Assembly: GCA_002311335.1 (NCBI GenBank)
Contig: DBZX01000082.1
Coordinates: 48,110-57,832, forward strand
Reading direction: 5' to 3'
Length of the DNA stretch: 9,723 nucleotides
Origin: a bacterium UBP10_UBA1149
GTDB lineage: Bacteria; Desulfobacterota; Binatia; UBA1149
The position numbers and the translations under genes are program-made. Positions 1-7,689 of this stretch are shown here, piece after piece (position 1 is the first letter of the stretch; every line of letters starts with the position of its first letter). The notes under the pieces are model-generated. The model worked only from the letters and a program-made list of their open reading frames with translations, searched no databases and was not told where the DNA came from.

Positions 1-11
1 CACCCAATCCC

Positions 12-1394
12 TCACCGCCCGATCCCAGCTACCCAGTCCCGCGCCAACTGCTCAAAGCGACGGCCACGCTCGGCGTAGTCCGCAAACTCGTCAAAACTCG
101 CGCAGCCCGGGGCCAGCAGCACCGCGTCGCCTGCCTCGGCTTCTTCCACCGCCACGGCAAACGCCCCTACCAGCCCGGCCGCCCGCACCACCCTCAGGCT
201 GCCCCGCAGGTCGTCGTCTATTCGGCCGGCGGCTGCCCCGTAGGCAATCACGGTCTTTATCCTAGCACCGCAGGAGGCGACCTCCGAGAAATCTGCGCCC
301 TTATCCACACCGCCCATCATCAGTAGCAGCCCGCGGTCGAGAGCACGCACGCTGCTCACCACCGAACCGGTGTTGGTGGCCTTCGAATCGTTCCAGAACT
401 CCAGCCCACCGCCCGCGGCCACCGACACCAGCCTGTGCGGAAGTGGCTCAAAACTACTCAGCGCTTGTTCGAACTGCTCGCCCGACACGCCCGCCAGTCG
501 CGCCAGCACGGCCGCCGCTGCCACGTTCTCGAGATCGTGGGCAACGCGGGGCCAGTGGTCGGGCAGCTTCACTGTCCAGCCATCGGCAGCCGTAACCGTG
601 CGCCCTTCTGCCTGCCAGCAGACCCCGCCGTCCCCCGCGGGCAGTGGCGAACTGCCGAAGCTGCTGCAGTCGGCCGCCGACAGCTCCGGTATGCCCTCGC
701 AGCCACCCTCGCGGGCGCGCTGGGGCCAGTCCTGGTCGCGGCCTATCACCGAGTGGCCGGCACCGGCGAACACCGCCAGCTTGGCGGCGAGGTAGTCCTG
801 CATAGTGCCGTGGCGATCGAGGTGGTCAGGGGTCAGGTTGAGCAGCACGGCCAGGTCGGGGGCAAAGCCGCTCACGCGCTCTAGCTGAAAGCTCGACACC
901 TCCACCACGTAGCAGTCCCAGGGCTGCTCGTCTTTGCCGGCCGCCGCCACCGCGTCGCTCAGCGGAGTGCCGAGGTTGCCACCGGTAAACACTTTGCGAC
1001 CGCAGGTACCCAGAACGTGCCCAAGCAGCGCGGTGGTCGTACTCTTGCCGTTGGTACCGGTCACGGCGTACAGCGGCGCCGGCCCGAGCAGTCGCCACGC
1101 AAACTCAAGCTCCGAGATGACCTCGACGCCGCGATCAAGGGCGGCGAGCACCAGTGGATGGTCGGCCGGCACACCGGGGCTTACCACCAGCGCGTCAACT
1201 TCGCCCAGGCGCGCAACCGCCCCTTCGGGCGCCACCAGCTCGGCTTGCTCGCAAGCCTCGCCGCTGTCGTCGGTCGCGAGCACCGTGATGCCGCGCCTGA
1301 GAGCGGCACCTACCGCCGCGCGGCCGCTGCGACCGAGGCCGAGAACAAGCACGCGCCCAGGAGCAGCCACGGCAATCGGCTTCGTCGTCGCCAT
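12..1394 (-). CDS. murD: UDP-N-acetylmuramoyl-L-alanine--D-glutamate ligase MurD
   Basis: Cytoplasmic ATP-dependent ligase that adds D-glutamate to UDP-MurNAc-L-Ala, the second amino acid of the peptidoglycan stem peptide. The 460-residue product is close to the family's usual 440-460. Seen in order: an N-terminal Rossmann-like UDP-binding domain with GLGRSG (19-24); the ATP-binding P-loop VTGTNGKST (111-119); NLTPDHLDRH (186-195); the lysine expected to be carbamylated in YLAAK (K205); NDSKATN (335-341) at the start of the C-terminal domain; and a CASFDEF motif near the C-terminus that matches the D-Glu-binding region. The frame can open at a TTG at 1400, but the ATG at 1394 is preferred: the GAGGGG upstream lies 8 nt from it and only about 2 nt from the TTG. 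It begins 12 nt after the mraY stop and its ribosome binding site overlaps that stop, so translation is probably coupled. Identification is very secure; the start is likely. Confidence 0.97.
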   Translation of the reverse strand: MATTKPIAVAAPGRVLVLGLGRSGRAAVGAALRRGITVLATDDSGEACEQAELVAPEGAVARLGEVDALVVSPGVPADHPLVLAALDRGVEVISELEFAWRLLGPAPLYAVTGTNGKSTTTALLGHVLGTCGRKVFTGGNLGTPLSDAVAAAGKDEQPWDCYVVEVSSFQLERVSGFAPDLAVLLNLTPDHLDRHGTMQDYLAAKLAVFAGAGHSVIGRDQDWPQRAREGGCEGIPELSAADCSSFGSSPLPAGDGGVCWQAEGRTVTAADGWTVKLPDHWPRVAHDLENVAAAAVLARLAGVSGEQFEQALSSFEPLPHRLVSVAAGGGLEFWNDSKATNTGSVVSSVRALDRGLLLMMGGVDKGADFSEVASCGARIKTVIAYGAAAGRIDDDLRGSLRVVRAAGLVGAFAVAVEEAEAGDAVLLAPGCASFDEFADYAERGRRFEQLARDWVAGIGR

Positions 1395-1406
1395 AGCCAA
1401 AGCCCC

Positions 1407-2480
1407 TCAGCGCAGCTTGAGCGTGGCCAGTGCCATGAGCGCGCACAGCACCGAGATGATCCAGCAGCGCACGATGATCAGCGGTTCGGGCCAGCCCTTG
1501 AGCTCAAAGTGATGATGTATGGGAGCCATGCGGAACACCCGCTTACCCCTGAGCTTGATAGACCCGATCTGCACTATCACCGACAGGGCCTCGGCCACGA
1601 AGACGCCGCCGGCCAGCACGAGCACCAGCTCGTTGCGTGTAATGACGGCCACCATCCCCAGCCCACCGCCGAGGGCAAGCGAACCCACGTCGCCCATGAA
1701 CATCTGCGCCGGGTAGGTGTTGAACCACAGAAAGCCGAGGCTGGCGGCGACCATGGCCGCGCACACCACCGTGAGCTCGCCGGCTCCCGGCACGCCGGGT
1801 ATGAGCAGGTAGTCGGCTATACCCGCGTGACCAGCCGAGTATGCAAAGATGGCAAAGGTAACAGCGGTGGTCATCACCGGCCCGATGGCCAGGCCGTCCA
1901 GCCCGTCGGTGAGATTGACAGCGTTGGAGGTGCCCACCACCACCAGCACCGCGAAGGGGATGTACCACAAGCCGAGGTCGGGGTTCAGGTCCTTGAAGAA
2001 AGGTATAGCCAGGGTGCTGTCGAAACCCGGCCTGACGTACATGGCCAGCATCACGCCGCCGGCGATCAGGGCCTGCCAGGCCAGCTTGCTGCGCCCGCTC
2101 AGTCCCTCGTTGCTGCCCAGGGAGATCTTGCGAAAATCGTCCATGGCGCCGACCGAGCCGTAGCCGGCTATGACCACCACCGTGATCAACACGTAAAAGT
2201 TCTGCAGGTCGGCGAGCAGCAGCACCGGCACCAGCAGCGACATGATGATCAGTATGCCGCCCATGGTGGGCGTGCCCTGTTTCACGGCGTGCCCCTCGGG
2301 CGCGTACTCGCTCACCGGCTGGCGAATCTGCCCGGCCTTGAGTACCCGGATAAGGCGCGGCCCGAAAACGAAGGCGAACAGCAGCGCGAGCAGGGCTGCC
2401 GCCAGGCTACGAAAGGTGATGTAGCGAAGAACATTGAGCAGCGGCAGCGAGTCGGCAAAGGGCAACAGCAGGTTGTACAT
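1407..2480 (-). CDS. mraY: phospho-N-acetylmuramoyl-pentapeptide transferase MraY (lipid I synthase)
   Basis: Integral inner-membrane enzyme that transfers phospho-MurNAc-pentapeptide from UDP to undecaprenyl phosphate, forming lipid I. The 357-residue product matches the usual 320-360. It is hydrophobic throughout, with about ten predicted membrane segments. Hallmarks visible: PTMGG (71-75); the acidic pair D114-D115 in GAMDDFRK; NAVNLTDGLDGLA (186-198); FNTYPAQMFMGDVGSLALG (253-271) with the conserved Asp264; and the histidine motif in APIHHHFE (H322-H324). The frame stays open for another 72 codons upstream inside murF, but that part is low-complexity Arg/Gly and has no family resemblance. 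The ATG at 2480 gives the standard N-terminus. That ATG shares its A with the murF TGA (TGATG), a classic termination-reinitiation junction, with an AGG 5 nt and a GGGAG 10 nt upstream. Confidence 0.98.
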   Translation of the reverse strand: MYNLLLPFADSLPLLNVLRYITFRSLAAALLALLFAFVFGPRLIRVLKAGQIRQPVSEYAPEGHAVKQGTPTMGGILIIMSLLVPVLLLADLQNFYVLITVVVIAGYGSVGAMDDFRKISLGSNEGLSGRSKLAWQALIAGGVMLAMYVRPGFDSTLAIPFFKDLNPDLGLWYIPFAVLVVVGTSNAVNLTDGLDGLAIGPVMTTAVTFAIFAYSAGHAGIADYLLIPGVPGAGELTVVCAAMVAASLGFLWFNTYPAQMFMGDVGSLALGGGLGMVAVITRNELVLVLAGGVFVAEALSVIVQIGSIKLRGKRVFRMAPIHHHFELKGWPEPLIIVRCWIISVLCALMALATLKLR

Positions 2481-3868
2481 CAGTGCCTGGCTCCCAGCTG
2501 TTCGAGCTCGTCTACGACGCGGTCCATCGCTGACCCCCTCGATCCCTTGACCAGTACCACGTCGCCCGCGCGCCAGCACCTGGCCACCGACGCGACCACC
2601 TCGGCGTGGTCGGCGCAGATCGCCACCCTGTCGGCCGCCAGGCCCCCCGCCAGCGCGCCGCCCGCCAGCGCCTCGGCGTTGGCTCCCACGACGCACAGCA
2701 GGGCCGGCGCCAGGTCGGCCGCCGCGCGCCCGGCAACCTCGTGCAGCCGGTAGGACTCGCTGCCCAGCTCGAGCATGTCGCCCAGGGCCAGCAGGCAGCG
2801 CCCCTGCCCTGCTGCATCGCCTATGGTCTGCAGGGCGACCTCCAGCGACGCGGGGTTGGCGTTGTAGCAGTCGTCGACAACGGTCACACCGTTGGCCAGC
2901 AGGCGGGGTTGCATGCGCATGTCCGGCACCGACGCCGAGCCCAACCCCTCGGCGATCTCGGCCAGGCCCAGGCCCAGCTCCACGCCCACGGCCGCCGCCG
3001 CCAGCGCGTTGGCCACGTTATGGCGGCCCACGGCCTTTATCTCTACCGCGCAGCGCTCGTCGCCGTGCACGAGTACAAAGCGCGACCCCTTCAGCCCCAG
3101 CGCTTCGATTTCGCAGGCCATCGTCTGGCCCTGCTCGCCGTAACCCACGTGGCGACCAGAAAAACGGGCCGCCTGCTCCACAACCCTGGCGTCGTCGAGG
3201 TTGACCAGGGCTGTCGCCCCGGCCGGCAGGCCGGCAAACAACTCGCCCTTGGCCGCGGCCACGCCTTCTATGGAGCCCAGCCCTTCGAGGTGCGCGCTGC
3301 CCACGCAGGTCACCAGCCCCAGCGTCGGCGAGGCGATCTCGGTGAGGCGGGCGATCTCGCCCGGAGCGTTCATACCCATTTCAAGCACGGCCACGCGGTG
3401 GCGCTCGGACAGCTCGAGCAGCGTTGTGGGCATACCGATGAGGTTGTTCAAGTTGCCCTTGTTGGCCAGCACGGCGTCGTCGCCGTAAGCCGTGGCCAGG
3501 ACAGCCCTGAGCATTTCCTTGGTGCTGGTTTTGCCGTTTGACCCGGTCACCGCGACCACCGGCACATCAAAACGGCCACGGTTCCAGGCCGCGAGATCGC
3601 CGAGCGCGTGCAGGGTGTCGTCGACCTCGAGAAACAACACGCCGCGGCGGTCGCCGGCACGACCGCGCAGGCACACAACGCCGGTGGCGCCGCCGGCTAT
3701 GGCGCTGTCTACGTAATCGTGACCGTCAAAACGATCGCCGGTGAGCGCCACGAAGAGGTCGCGGGGCCTGATGCTGCGACTGTCGGTCGAAACGCCGGCA
3801 AACTCGCGGTCGTCGGCCCGCGGCCGCGAAGTGGCGCTGCAAGCCGCCGCTGCGTCGAGGCCGGTCAC
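2480..3868 (-). CDS. murF: UDP-N-acetylmuramoyl-tripeptide--D-alanyl-D-alanine ligase MurF
   Basis: Cytoplasmic ATP-dependent ligase that adds the D-Ala-D-Ala dipeptide to the UDP-MurNAc tripeptide, completing the pentapeptide that MraY uses. It has 462 residues, the family's usual size. Seen: a substrate-binding N-terminal domain with VSTDSR (26-31) and RDLFVAL (36-42); P-loop VTGSNGKTSTKE (107-118); NKGNLNNLIGMP (136-147); GMN.PGEI (165-172); AHLEGLGSIEGVAAAKGELF (192-211), which contains the conserved lysine; HNVANALAA (283-291); DDCYNANPAS (332-341); GDMLELG (363-369); and C-terminal VKGSRGSAMD (440-449). The start is GTG at 3868, which overlaps the murE stop by four bases (GTGA), and the mature-looking sequence begins directly after it. 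A G-rich AGGCGG stretch about 4 nt upstream is a modest ribosome binding site, so coupling to murE translation probably matters. Confidence 0.97.
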   Translation of the reverse strand: MTGLDAAAACSATSRPRADDREFAGVSTDSRSIRPRDLFVALTGDRFDGHDYVDSAIAGGATGVVCLRGRAGDRRGVLFLEVDDTLHALGDLAAWNRGRFDVPVVAVTGSNGKTSTKEMLRAVLATAYGDDAVLANKGNLNNLIGMPTTLLELSERHRVAVLEMGMNAPGEIARLTEIASPTLGLVTCVGSAHLEGLGSIEGVAAAKGELFAGLPAGATALVNLDDARVVEQAARFSGRHVGYGEQGQTMACEIEALGLKGSRFVLVHGDERCAVEIKAVGRHNVANALAAAAVGVELGLGLAEIAEGLGSASVPDMRMQPRLLANGVTVVDDCYNANPASLEVALQTIGDAAGQGRCLLALGDMLELGSESYRLHEVAGRAAADLAPALLCVVGANAEALAGGALAGGLAADRVAICADHAEVVASVARCWRAGDVVLVKGSRGSAMDRVVDELEQLGARH

Positions 3869-5400
3869 TCGCCCGCCTGCGCCGTCGCCCGTGTACCGCT
3901 GCCGGGCCGAGCGTCGTCGAGCACCTCGGCCACCACCAGCCTGTCGTCGAAGGGAGCCCTCACGCCGTCGGTCTCCTGGTAATCTTCGTGTCCCTTGCCC
4001 GCCACCACCACCACGTCGGCGGGAGATGCCATGCCTATGGCCGAGCGAATGGCCGCGCCGCGGTCGGCCTCGCGCAGGTAGCCACTGCCCGTCGCGTGCT
4101 TCAACAGAGACATCGACGAAAGCGTGCCCTGCTCAATGTCGTCGAGAATAGTCTCGGGGTCCTCGGTCCGCGGGTTGTCGGAGGTCAGCACGGCCACGTC
4201 GGCCAGGCGGCCCGCCACCTCGCCCATCATGGCACGCTTGCCCTTGTCGCGGTCGCCGCCGCAGCCGAACACCACCAGCAGTCGGCCTTCGGCCTGGCTT
4301 TTGAGAGCCCGCAGGGTGCGCTCCAGCGCGTCGGGAGTATGCGCGTAGTCCACCAGCACCACCGGGCTGCCTTGCCCCACGCGCTCCATTCTTCCGGGCA
4401 CCGGGGCGCAGTCGGCAAGGCCGCGGACTATGCAACCATCGTCTATGCCCATCGAAGATGCCACGGCAATGGCGGCCATCATGTTCGACACGTTGACCGC
4501 TCCCAGCAGGCACGAACGTATGCCGAGCCGACGCCCGCGCAGGTCGATCACCGCGCGTATGCCGTCAAGGCCCAGCTCGAGCTGCCGCAGCGTTATGCAG
4601 GCTTTCTCTCCCTGCACGGTCGACCAGGTCCAGGCCTCGGTAGAGGATCCCAGCCTGTCGAGAAGGCGTCGGCCCCAGGGGTCGTCGTGGTTTATGACGG
4701 CCACCGAGTCACCGGCCAGGTGCTCGGTGAACAACAGCGCCTTGGCGTCAAAATAAGCCTGTTCGTCGGCGTGGTAGTCGAGGTGATCACGAGTGAGGTT
4801 GGTGAACACGGCCGTGTCAAAACGACAGCCGGACACGCGCTGTTGTTCGAGCGCGTGCGACGACACCTCCATGGCCACGGCCTCGCAAGCGGCGGCCCTG
4901 AAGTCGGCCAGCGTGGCCTGCAACTCCACGCAGCCGGGCGTGGTGAGACGCGCCGGGCGCGCGAAGGTCGAGCAGCGGGCGTCGAGCGTACCCATTATGC
5001 CCGCCTCGATCCCGGCCGCGCGCCAGATGCTCTCGAGCAACCACGCGCAGCTCGTCTTGCCGTTGGTGCCGGTGATGCCCACCAGGGCGAGCTCGCTCGA
5101 CGGGCGACCATAAAAAGCGTCGGCCAGCAGGCCGGCGTTGTGGGCCGTGTTATCGCAGCGCAGAAGGCGCGGCCGGGCGGGCAGCGATCGGTCGGCCAGC
5201 ACGGCGACCGCGCCAGCCTCGAGGGCTTGCTCCACGAAGCGAGCCCCGTTGACCCTGCTACCGGGCAGGGCGAGAAAAAGATCGCCGCTCGAGACCTGCC
5301 GCGAATCATCGCAGAGGCCGGCCACCTCGGTGTCAAGACCGACGACAGGGTCCGCCAGCTCGCTGGCGGGTATGGCCGAGATAAGGCTTTTGAGCAACAC
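3865..5400 (-). CDS. murE: UDP-N-acetylmuramoyl-L-alanyl-D-glutamate--2,6-diaminopimelate ligase MurE
   Basis: Cytoplasmic ATP-dependent ligase that adds the third amino acid to UDP-MurNAc-L-Ala-D-Glu. Motifs seen: DDSRQVSSGDLFLALPG (31-47); P-loop GITGTNGKTS (108-117); EVSSHALEQQRV (178-189), typical of MurE; NLTRDHLDYH (201-210); the probable carbamylated lysine K220 in YFDAKALLF; DYAHTPDALE (351-360); GCGGDRDKGKR (379-389); DNPRTEDP (408-415); and AGKGHEDYQ (467-475). By family knowledge, Arg in DNPR points to meso-diaminopimelate rather than L-lysine. The frame is open far upstream inside ftsI, but those residues are not MurE-like. I chose GTG at 5400 (511 residues, 5 nt after the ftsI stop). 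TTG at 5397 has a better spacing (6 nt) to the GAGG upstream, and TTG at 5409 is also possible, so the start is uncertain by a few codons. The enzyme call is firm. Confidence 0.95.
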   Translation of the reverse strand: MLLKSLISAIPASELADPVVGLDTEVAGLCDDSRQVSSGDLFLALPGSRVNGARFVEQALEAGAVAVLADRSLPARPRLLRCDNTAHNAGLLADAFYGRPSSELALVGITGTNGKTSCAWLLESIWRAAGIEAGIMGTLDARCSTFARPARLTTPGCVELQATLADFRAAACEAVAMEVSSHALEQQRVSGCRFDTAVFTNLTRDHLDYHADEQAYFDAKALLFTEHLAGDSVAVINHDDPWGRRLLDRLGSSTEAWTWSTVQGEKACITLRQLELGLDGIRAVIDLRGRRLGIRSCLLGAVNVSNMMAAIAVASSMGIDDGCIVRGLADCAPVPGRMERVGQGSPVVLVDYAHTPDALERTLRALKSQAEGRLLVVFGCGGDRDKGKRAMMGEVAGRLADVAVLTSDNPRTEDPETILDDIEQGTLSSMSLLKHATGSGYLREADRGAAIRSAIGMASPADVVVVAGKGHEDYQETDGVRAPFDDRLVVAEVLDDARPGSGTRATAQAGE

Positions 5401-5405
5401 CGGCC

Positions 5406-7361
5406 TCAAGGTTGCAATTCCGGAAGAAGTTGCAACCGCACCGGCGTGGCGGCCGCCAGGCGGGTGCCGGCCGCGGGTTGCTGGTCGGCCACGTAGCCGC
5501 TGCCCACGGCCGCTATATCGCAATCGCATCCGTCGAGCATGCGCAACGCCGAGCGCATGCTGAGGCCCTCGAGATCGGGCATGAGATCTTTGCCACCTGC
5601 TTGCTCGGCCTGCGGACGCACGCGCCGGCGCAAGCGAACCATCACCGGCTTTTCTTCGCGGGGTTGGTCGCGACGGATCTTGAGGTAATCGAGCCCCGAC
5701 TCGGCTATGCGGCGAAACACCGGCGCGGAGACCACGCCGCCAAAGTGATTGTGCACCGGCCGGTTGACCACCACGGCCATGGCCAGGCGCGGGTCGTCGG
5801 CGGGCAGGTAGCCGGCAAACACCGCCGCCCACCAGCCGTTGGCATAAGTACGATCCTCGCCTATCTGCTGCGCGGTGCCGGTCTTACCGGCCACCCGCAC
5901 CCCATCAACCGCCGCCCTGAGGGCGGTGCCACCGGGTTCGACCACCGACTCCAGCATGGCCGTGACGCTGGCCGCCACCTGCTTGCTCACCGCCCTGCCC
6001 TCCACCACCGTCTCGTCGGGCACCTTCACCGTGCCGTCGGCCGCGACCACTGTCTTGACCAGGCGCGGCTTCATGCGCACGCCACCGTTGGCCAGCGTGG
6101 CGTAGCCCACCGCCAACTGCAGGGCCGTGCTCCCCATCCCCTGTCCAAAGCTGATGTTGGCCAAGCGCACCGGCCGCCACGAAGCGGCGGCCGCAAGCTG
6201 TCCGCTCACCTCGCCGGGCAACCTCACGCCGCTGCGCGACCCGAAGCCAAAACGTTCAAGGTAGTCGTGCAGGCGCTCGGCGCCCAGCTCGACACCGATC
6301 TTGGCCGAGCAGATGTTGCTCGAGTACTTGATGATCTCGGGCACCAGCAGGTCACCGTGCGGGTGGTAGTCGTGTATGAGGCGGCCACCATAGCGCCAGA
6401 GGCCTTCCTCGCAGAAAAAACTGTCTTCCTCGCTGACGACACCCGAGTCGAGTGCAGCCGCCACCAGGAAAGGCTTCATCGCTGACCCGGGTTCAAAGTT
6501 GTCGGTGACTGCCCGATTGCGCCGCTCGGCCGGGTCCGACAACCACGGACTGTTGGAGTCGTAGTCGGGCAGGCTGACCATGGCCAGCACGTCGCCCGTT
6601 GAAGGCTCCACGATGACCACGCTGCCGCTTTGGGCGTCGAACTCCTCGATCGCGGCCGCCAACTCGCGGGCGGCGATGCTCTGCAGGTTGGAGTCGAGCG
6701 TGAGCTGCACGGTATCGCCCCAGTTGACGCCGGCGAGATCGCTCTCGTTGTAGTACGGGCGCTTGTGTATATCGCGGCAGACCCGGACGCTGACCGGCTT
6801 GCCCTTTATGTACTCGTCGAACTCCAGCTCCACGCCTTCCATGGCCCTGGAGTAGCTGTTGGTGTGGCCGACCACGTGTGAGGCAAGGCGGCCCTGGGGA
6901 TAAATTCGGCGCTGTATCTCGCTTTGCGAAGTATGGATTTCGAGTCCGGCAATGCCCAGTCGGCTCGCGGCGGCTGCCACGTCGAGGCTCACCCTGCGCG
7001 CCAGCCACTGAAACCTGCCCGGCTTGCCCTTGAGCAGTCCGTCCACGCGGCCGCGTTCGAGGCCCAGCACGGGCGCCAGCAGGGCGGCGTGGGACGGATC
7101 GTAGCGGTACTTGGTGCTGCTGCGCGAAATGCTGCGCGTGGACAGGCTCGCGGCCAGGGTGGCGCCGTTGCGATCGACTACCCGTCCGCGAAACGATACC
7201 AGGGCGGTCTCCGAGCAGGTCAGGCGCTGCGCCTTGTCGGCGCGGTGCTCGCCCTCCAGGGCGGTGAGGGTGAACATCCTCGCGAGCAGCGCCAGGGCAA
7301 AAATCCCGAGGCAGGAACCCACGAACGCCAGTCGACGCCCGAATCTACTACGGTCTGTCAT
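5406..7361 (-). CDS. ftsI: septal peptidoglycan transpeptidase FtsI (PBP3) with C-terminal PASTA-like domain
   Basis: Division-specific class B penicillin-binding protein that crosslinks septal peptidoglycan in the periplasm, normally with the glycosyltransferase FtsW. The 651 residues comprise a short basic cytoplasmic tail, one membrane anchor (about 11-30), the pedestal/dimerisation region with RGRVVDRNG (58-66), and the transpeptidase domain (about 220-560). Its active-site motifs are intact: SAMK with nucleophile S293 and K296, SSN (347-349), and KTGT (493-496). A basic linker (about 560-590) leads to one PASTA-like domain (about 592-648; MPDLEGLSMRSALRML, then QPAAGT). Enteric FtsI lacks this domain; it is known from deltaproteobacterial-type FtsI and from Gram-positive PBP2x/SpoVD, where PASTA binds peptidoglycan or acts in localisation. 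The ATG at 7361 lies 14 nt inside ftsL, with AGGG 6 nt upstream, so translation is likely coupled. Length fits an FtsI with an added PASTA domain. Confidence 0.97.
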   Translation of the reverse strand: MTDRSRFGRRLAFVGSCLGIFALALLARMFTLTALEGEHRADKAQRLTCSETALVSFRGRVVDRNGATLAASLSTRSISRSSTKYRYDPSHAALLAPVLGLERGRVDGLLKGKPGRFQWLARRVSLDVAAAASRLGIAGLEIHTSQSEIQRRIYPQGRLASHVVGHTNSYSRAMEGVELEFDEYIKGKPVSVRVCRDIHKRPYYNESDLAGVNWGDTVQLTLDSNLQSIAARELAAAIEEFDAQSGSVVIVEPSTGDVLAMVSLPDYDSNSPWLSDPAERRNRAVTDNFEPGSAMKPFLVAAALDSGVVSEEDSFFCEEGLWRYGGRLIHDYHPHGDLLVPEIIKYSSNICSAKIGVELGAERLHDYLERFGFGSRSGVRLPGEVSGQLAAAASWRPVRLANISFGQGMGSTALQLAVGYATLANGGVRMKPRLVKTVVAADGTVKVPDETVVEGRAVSKQVAASVTAMLESVVEPGGTALRAAVDGVRVAGKTGTAQQIGEDRTYANGWWAAVFAGYLPADDPRLAMAVVVNRPVHNHFGGVVSAPVFRRIAESGLDYLKIRRDQPREEKPVMVRLRRRVRPQAEQAGGKDLMPDLEGLSMRSALRMLDGCDCDIAAVGSGYVADQQPAAGTRLAAATPVRLQLLPELQP

Positions 7362-7689
7362 TCATTTCCCTGCTGCGCCCCACGCGCGGTTTCAGTCCGA
7401 GTTCGTCTTCAGCGCGATTGCGCATACGTTCGAAACCGCTTTCGCGGTCCAAGGCCACCCCCAACCGCGTGTGCTCGTGACCCAGCTCGTCGATCAGCCC
7501 GCGCGTGCTTTCTATCGCGTAGCCGAGATCCATGACCTTGGCGCGCACCATCACCTGCGACAGTGCCGCGCCGAGCACCAGTGCCGCGGCCACGGCCAGG
7601 CGCACGCGCGTACCGGCAGAGGCAGGGTCAAAAGCCCGCCGCGCCCACCAGGCGCCGAGTTTACCCCGCTTCGCTTTACGCCGTATCAC
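7348..7689 (-). CDS. ftsL: cell division protein FtsL
   Basis: Small bitopic division protein of the FtsQLB complex, which recruits and activates FtsWI at the septum. The 113 residues show the expected plan: a basic cytoplasmic N-terminus (1-28, rich in Arg/Lys), one hydrophobic membrane segment (about 29-48), then a periplasmic helix with leucine-zipper character (about 50-85) ending in ESGFERMRNRAEDELGLKP (83-101). The segment RAEDELGL resembles the conserved end of FtsL/FtsB-like proteins. Sequence conservation in this family is low, so the call rests on size, topology and position between rsmH and ftsI. The start is GTG at 7689, 14 nt inside the end of rsmH, with GGAG 7 nt upstream. The end overlaps ftsI by 14 nt. 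No other start between the rsmH stop and the membrane segment looks better. Confidence 0.9.
   Translation of the reverse strand: MIRRKAKRGKLGAWWARRAFDPASAGTRVRLAVAAALVLGAALSQVMVRAKVMDLGYAIESTRGLIDELGHEHTRLGVALDRESGFERMRNRAEDELGLKPRVGRSREMNDRP

Noticed and set aside
2481..2696. Upstream extension of the mraY frame inside murF (72 codons)
   Set aside because: The residues are low-complexity Arg/Gly, while the ATG at 2480 gives the standard MraY N-terminus and a TGATG junction.
1017..2753. Long plus-strand open frame (578 codons) antisense to murD, mraY and the murF end
   Set aside because: It is antisense to three strongly supported genes, its translation is low-complexity and rich in His/Arg/Gln, and long antisense frames are expected in GC-rich coding DNA.
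3988..5496. Plus-strand open frame (502 codons) antisense to murE and the ftsI end
   Set aside because: Same composition artefact; murE motifs on the other strand are complete and no family resemblance was seen.
5401..5832. Upstream extension of the murE frame inside ftsI (about 144 codons)
   Set aside because: The residues are Arg/Gly/Ala-rich frame noise, and MurE proteins start close to the residues encoded just after 5400.
5412..6485. Plus-strand open frame (357 codons) antisense to ftsI
   Set aside because: It is antisense to a transpeptidase domain with all active-site motifs intact, and it has no recognisable features of its own.
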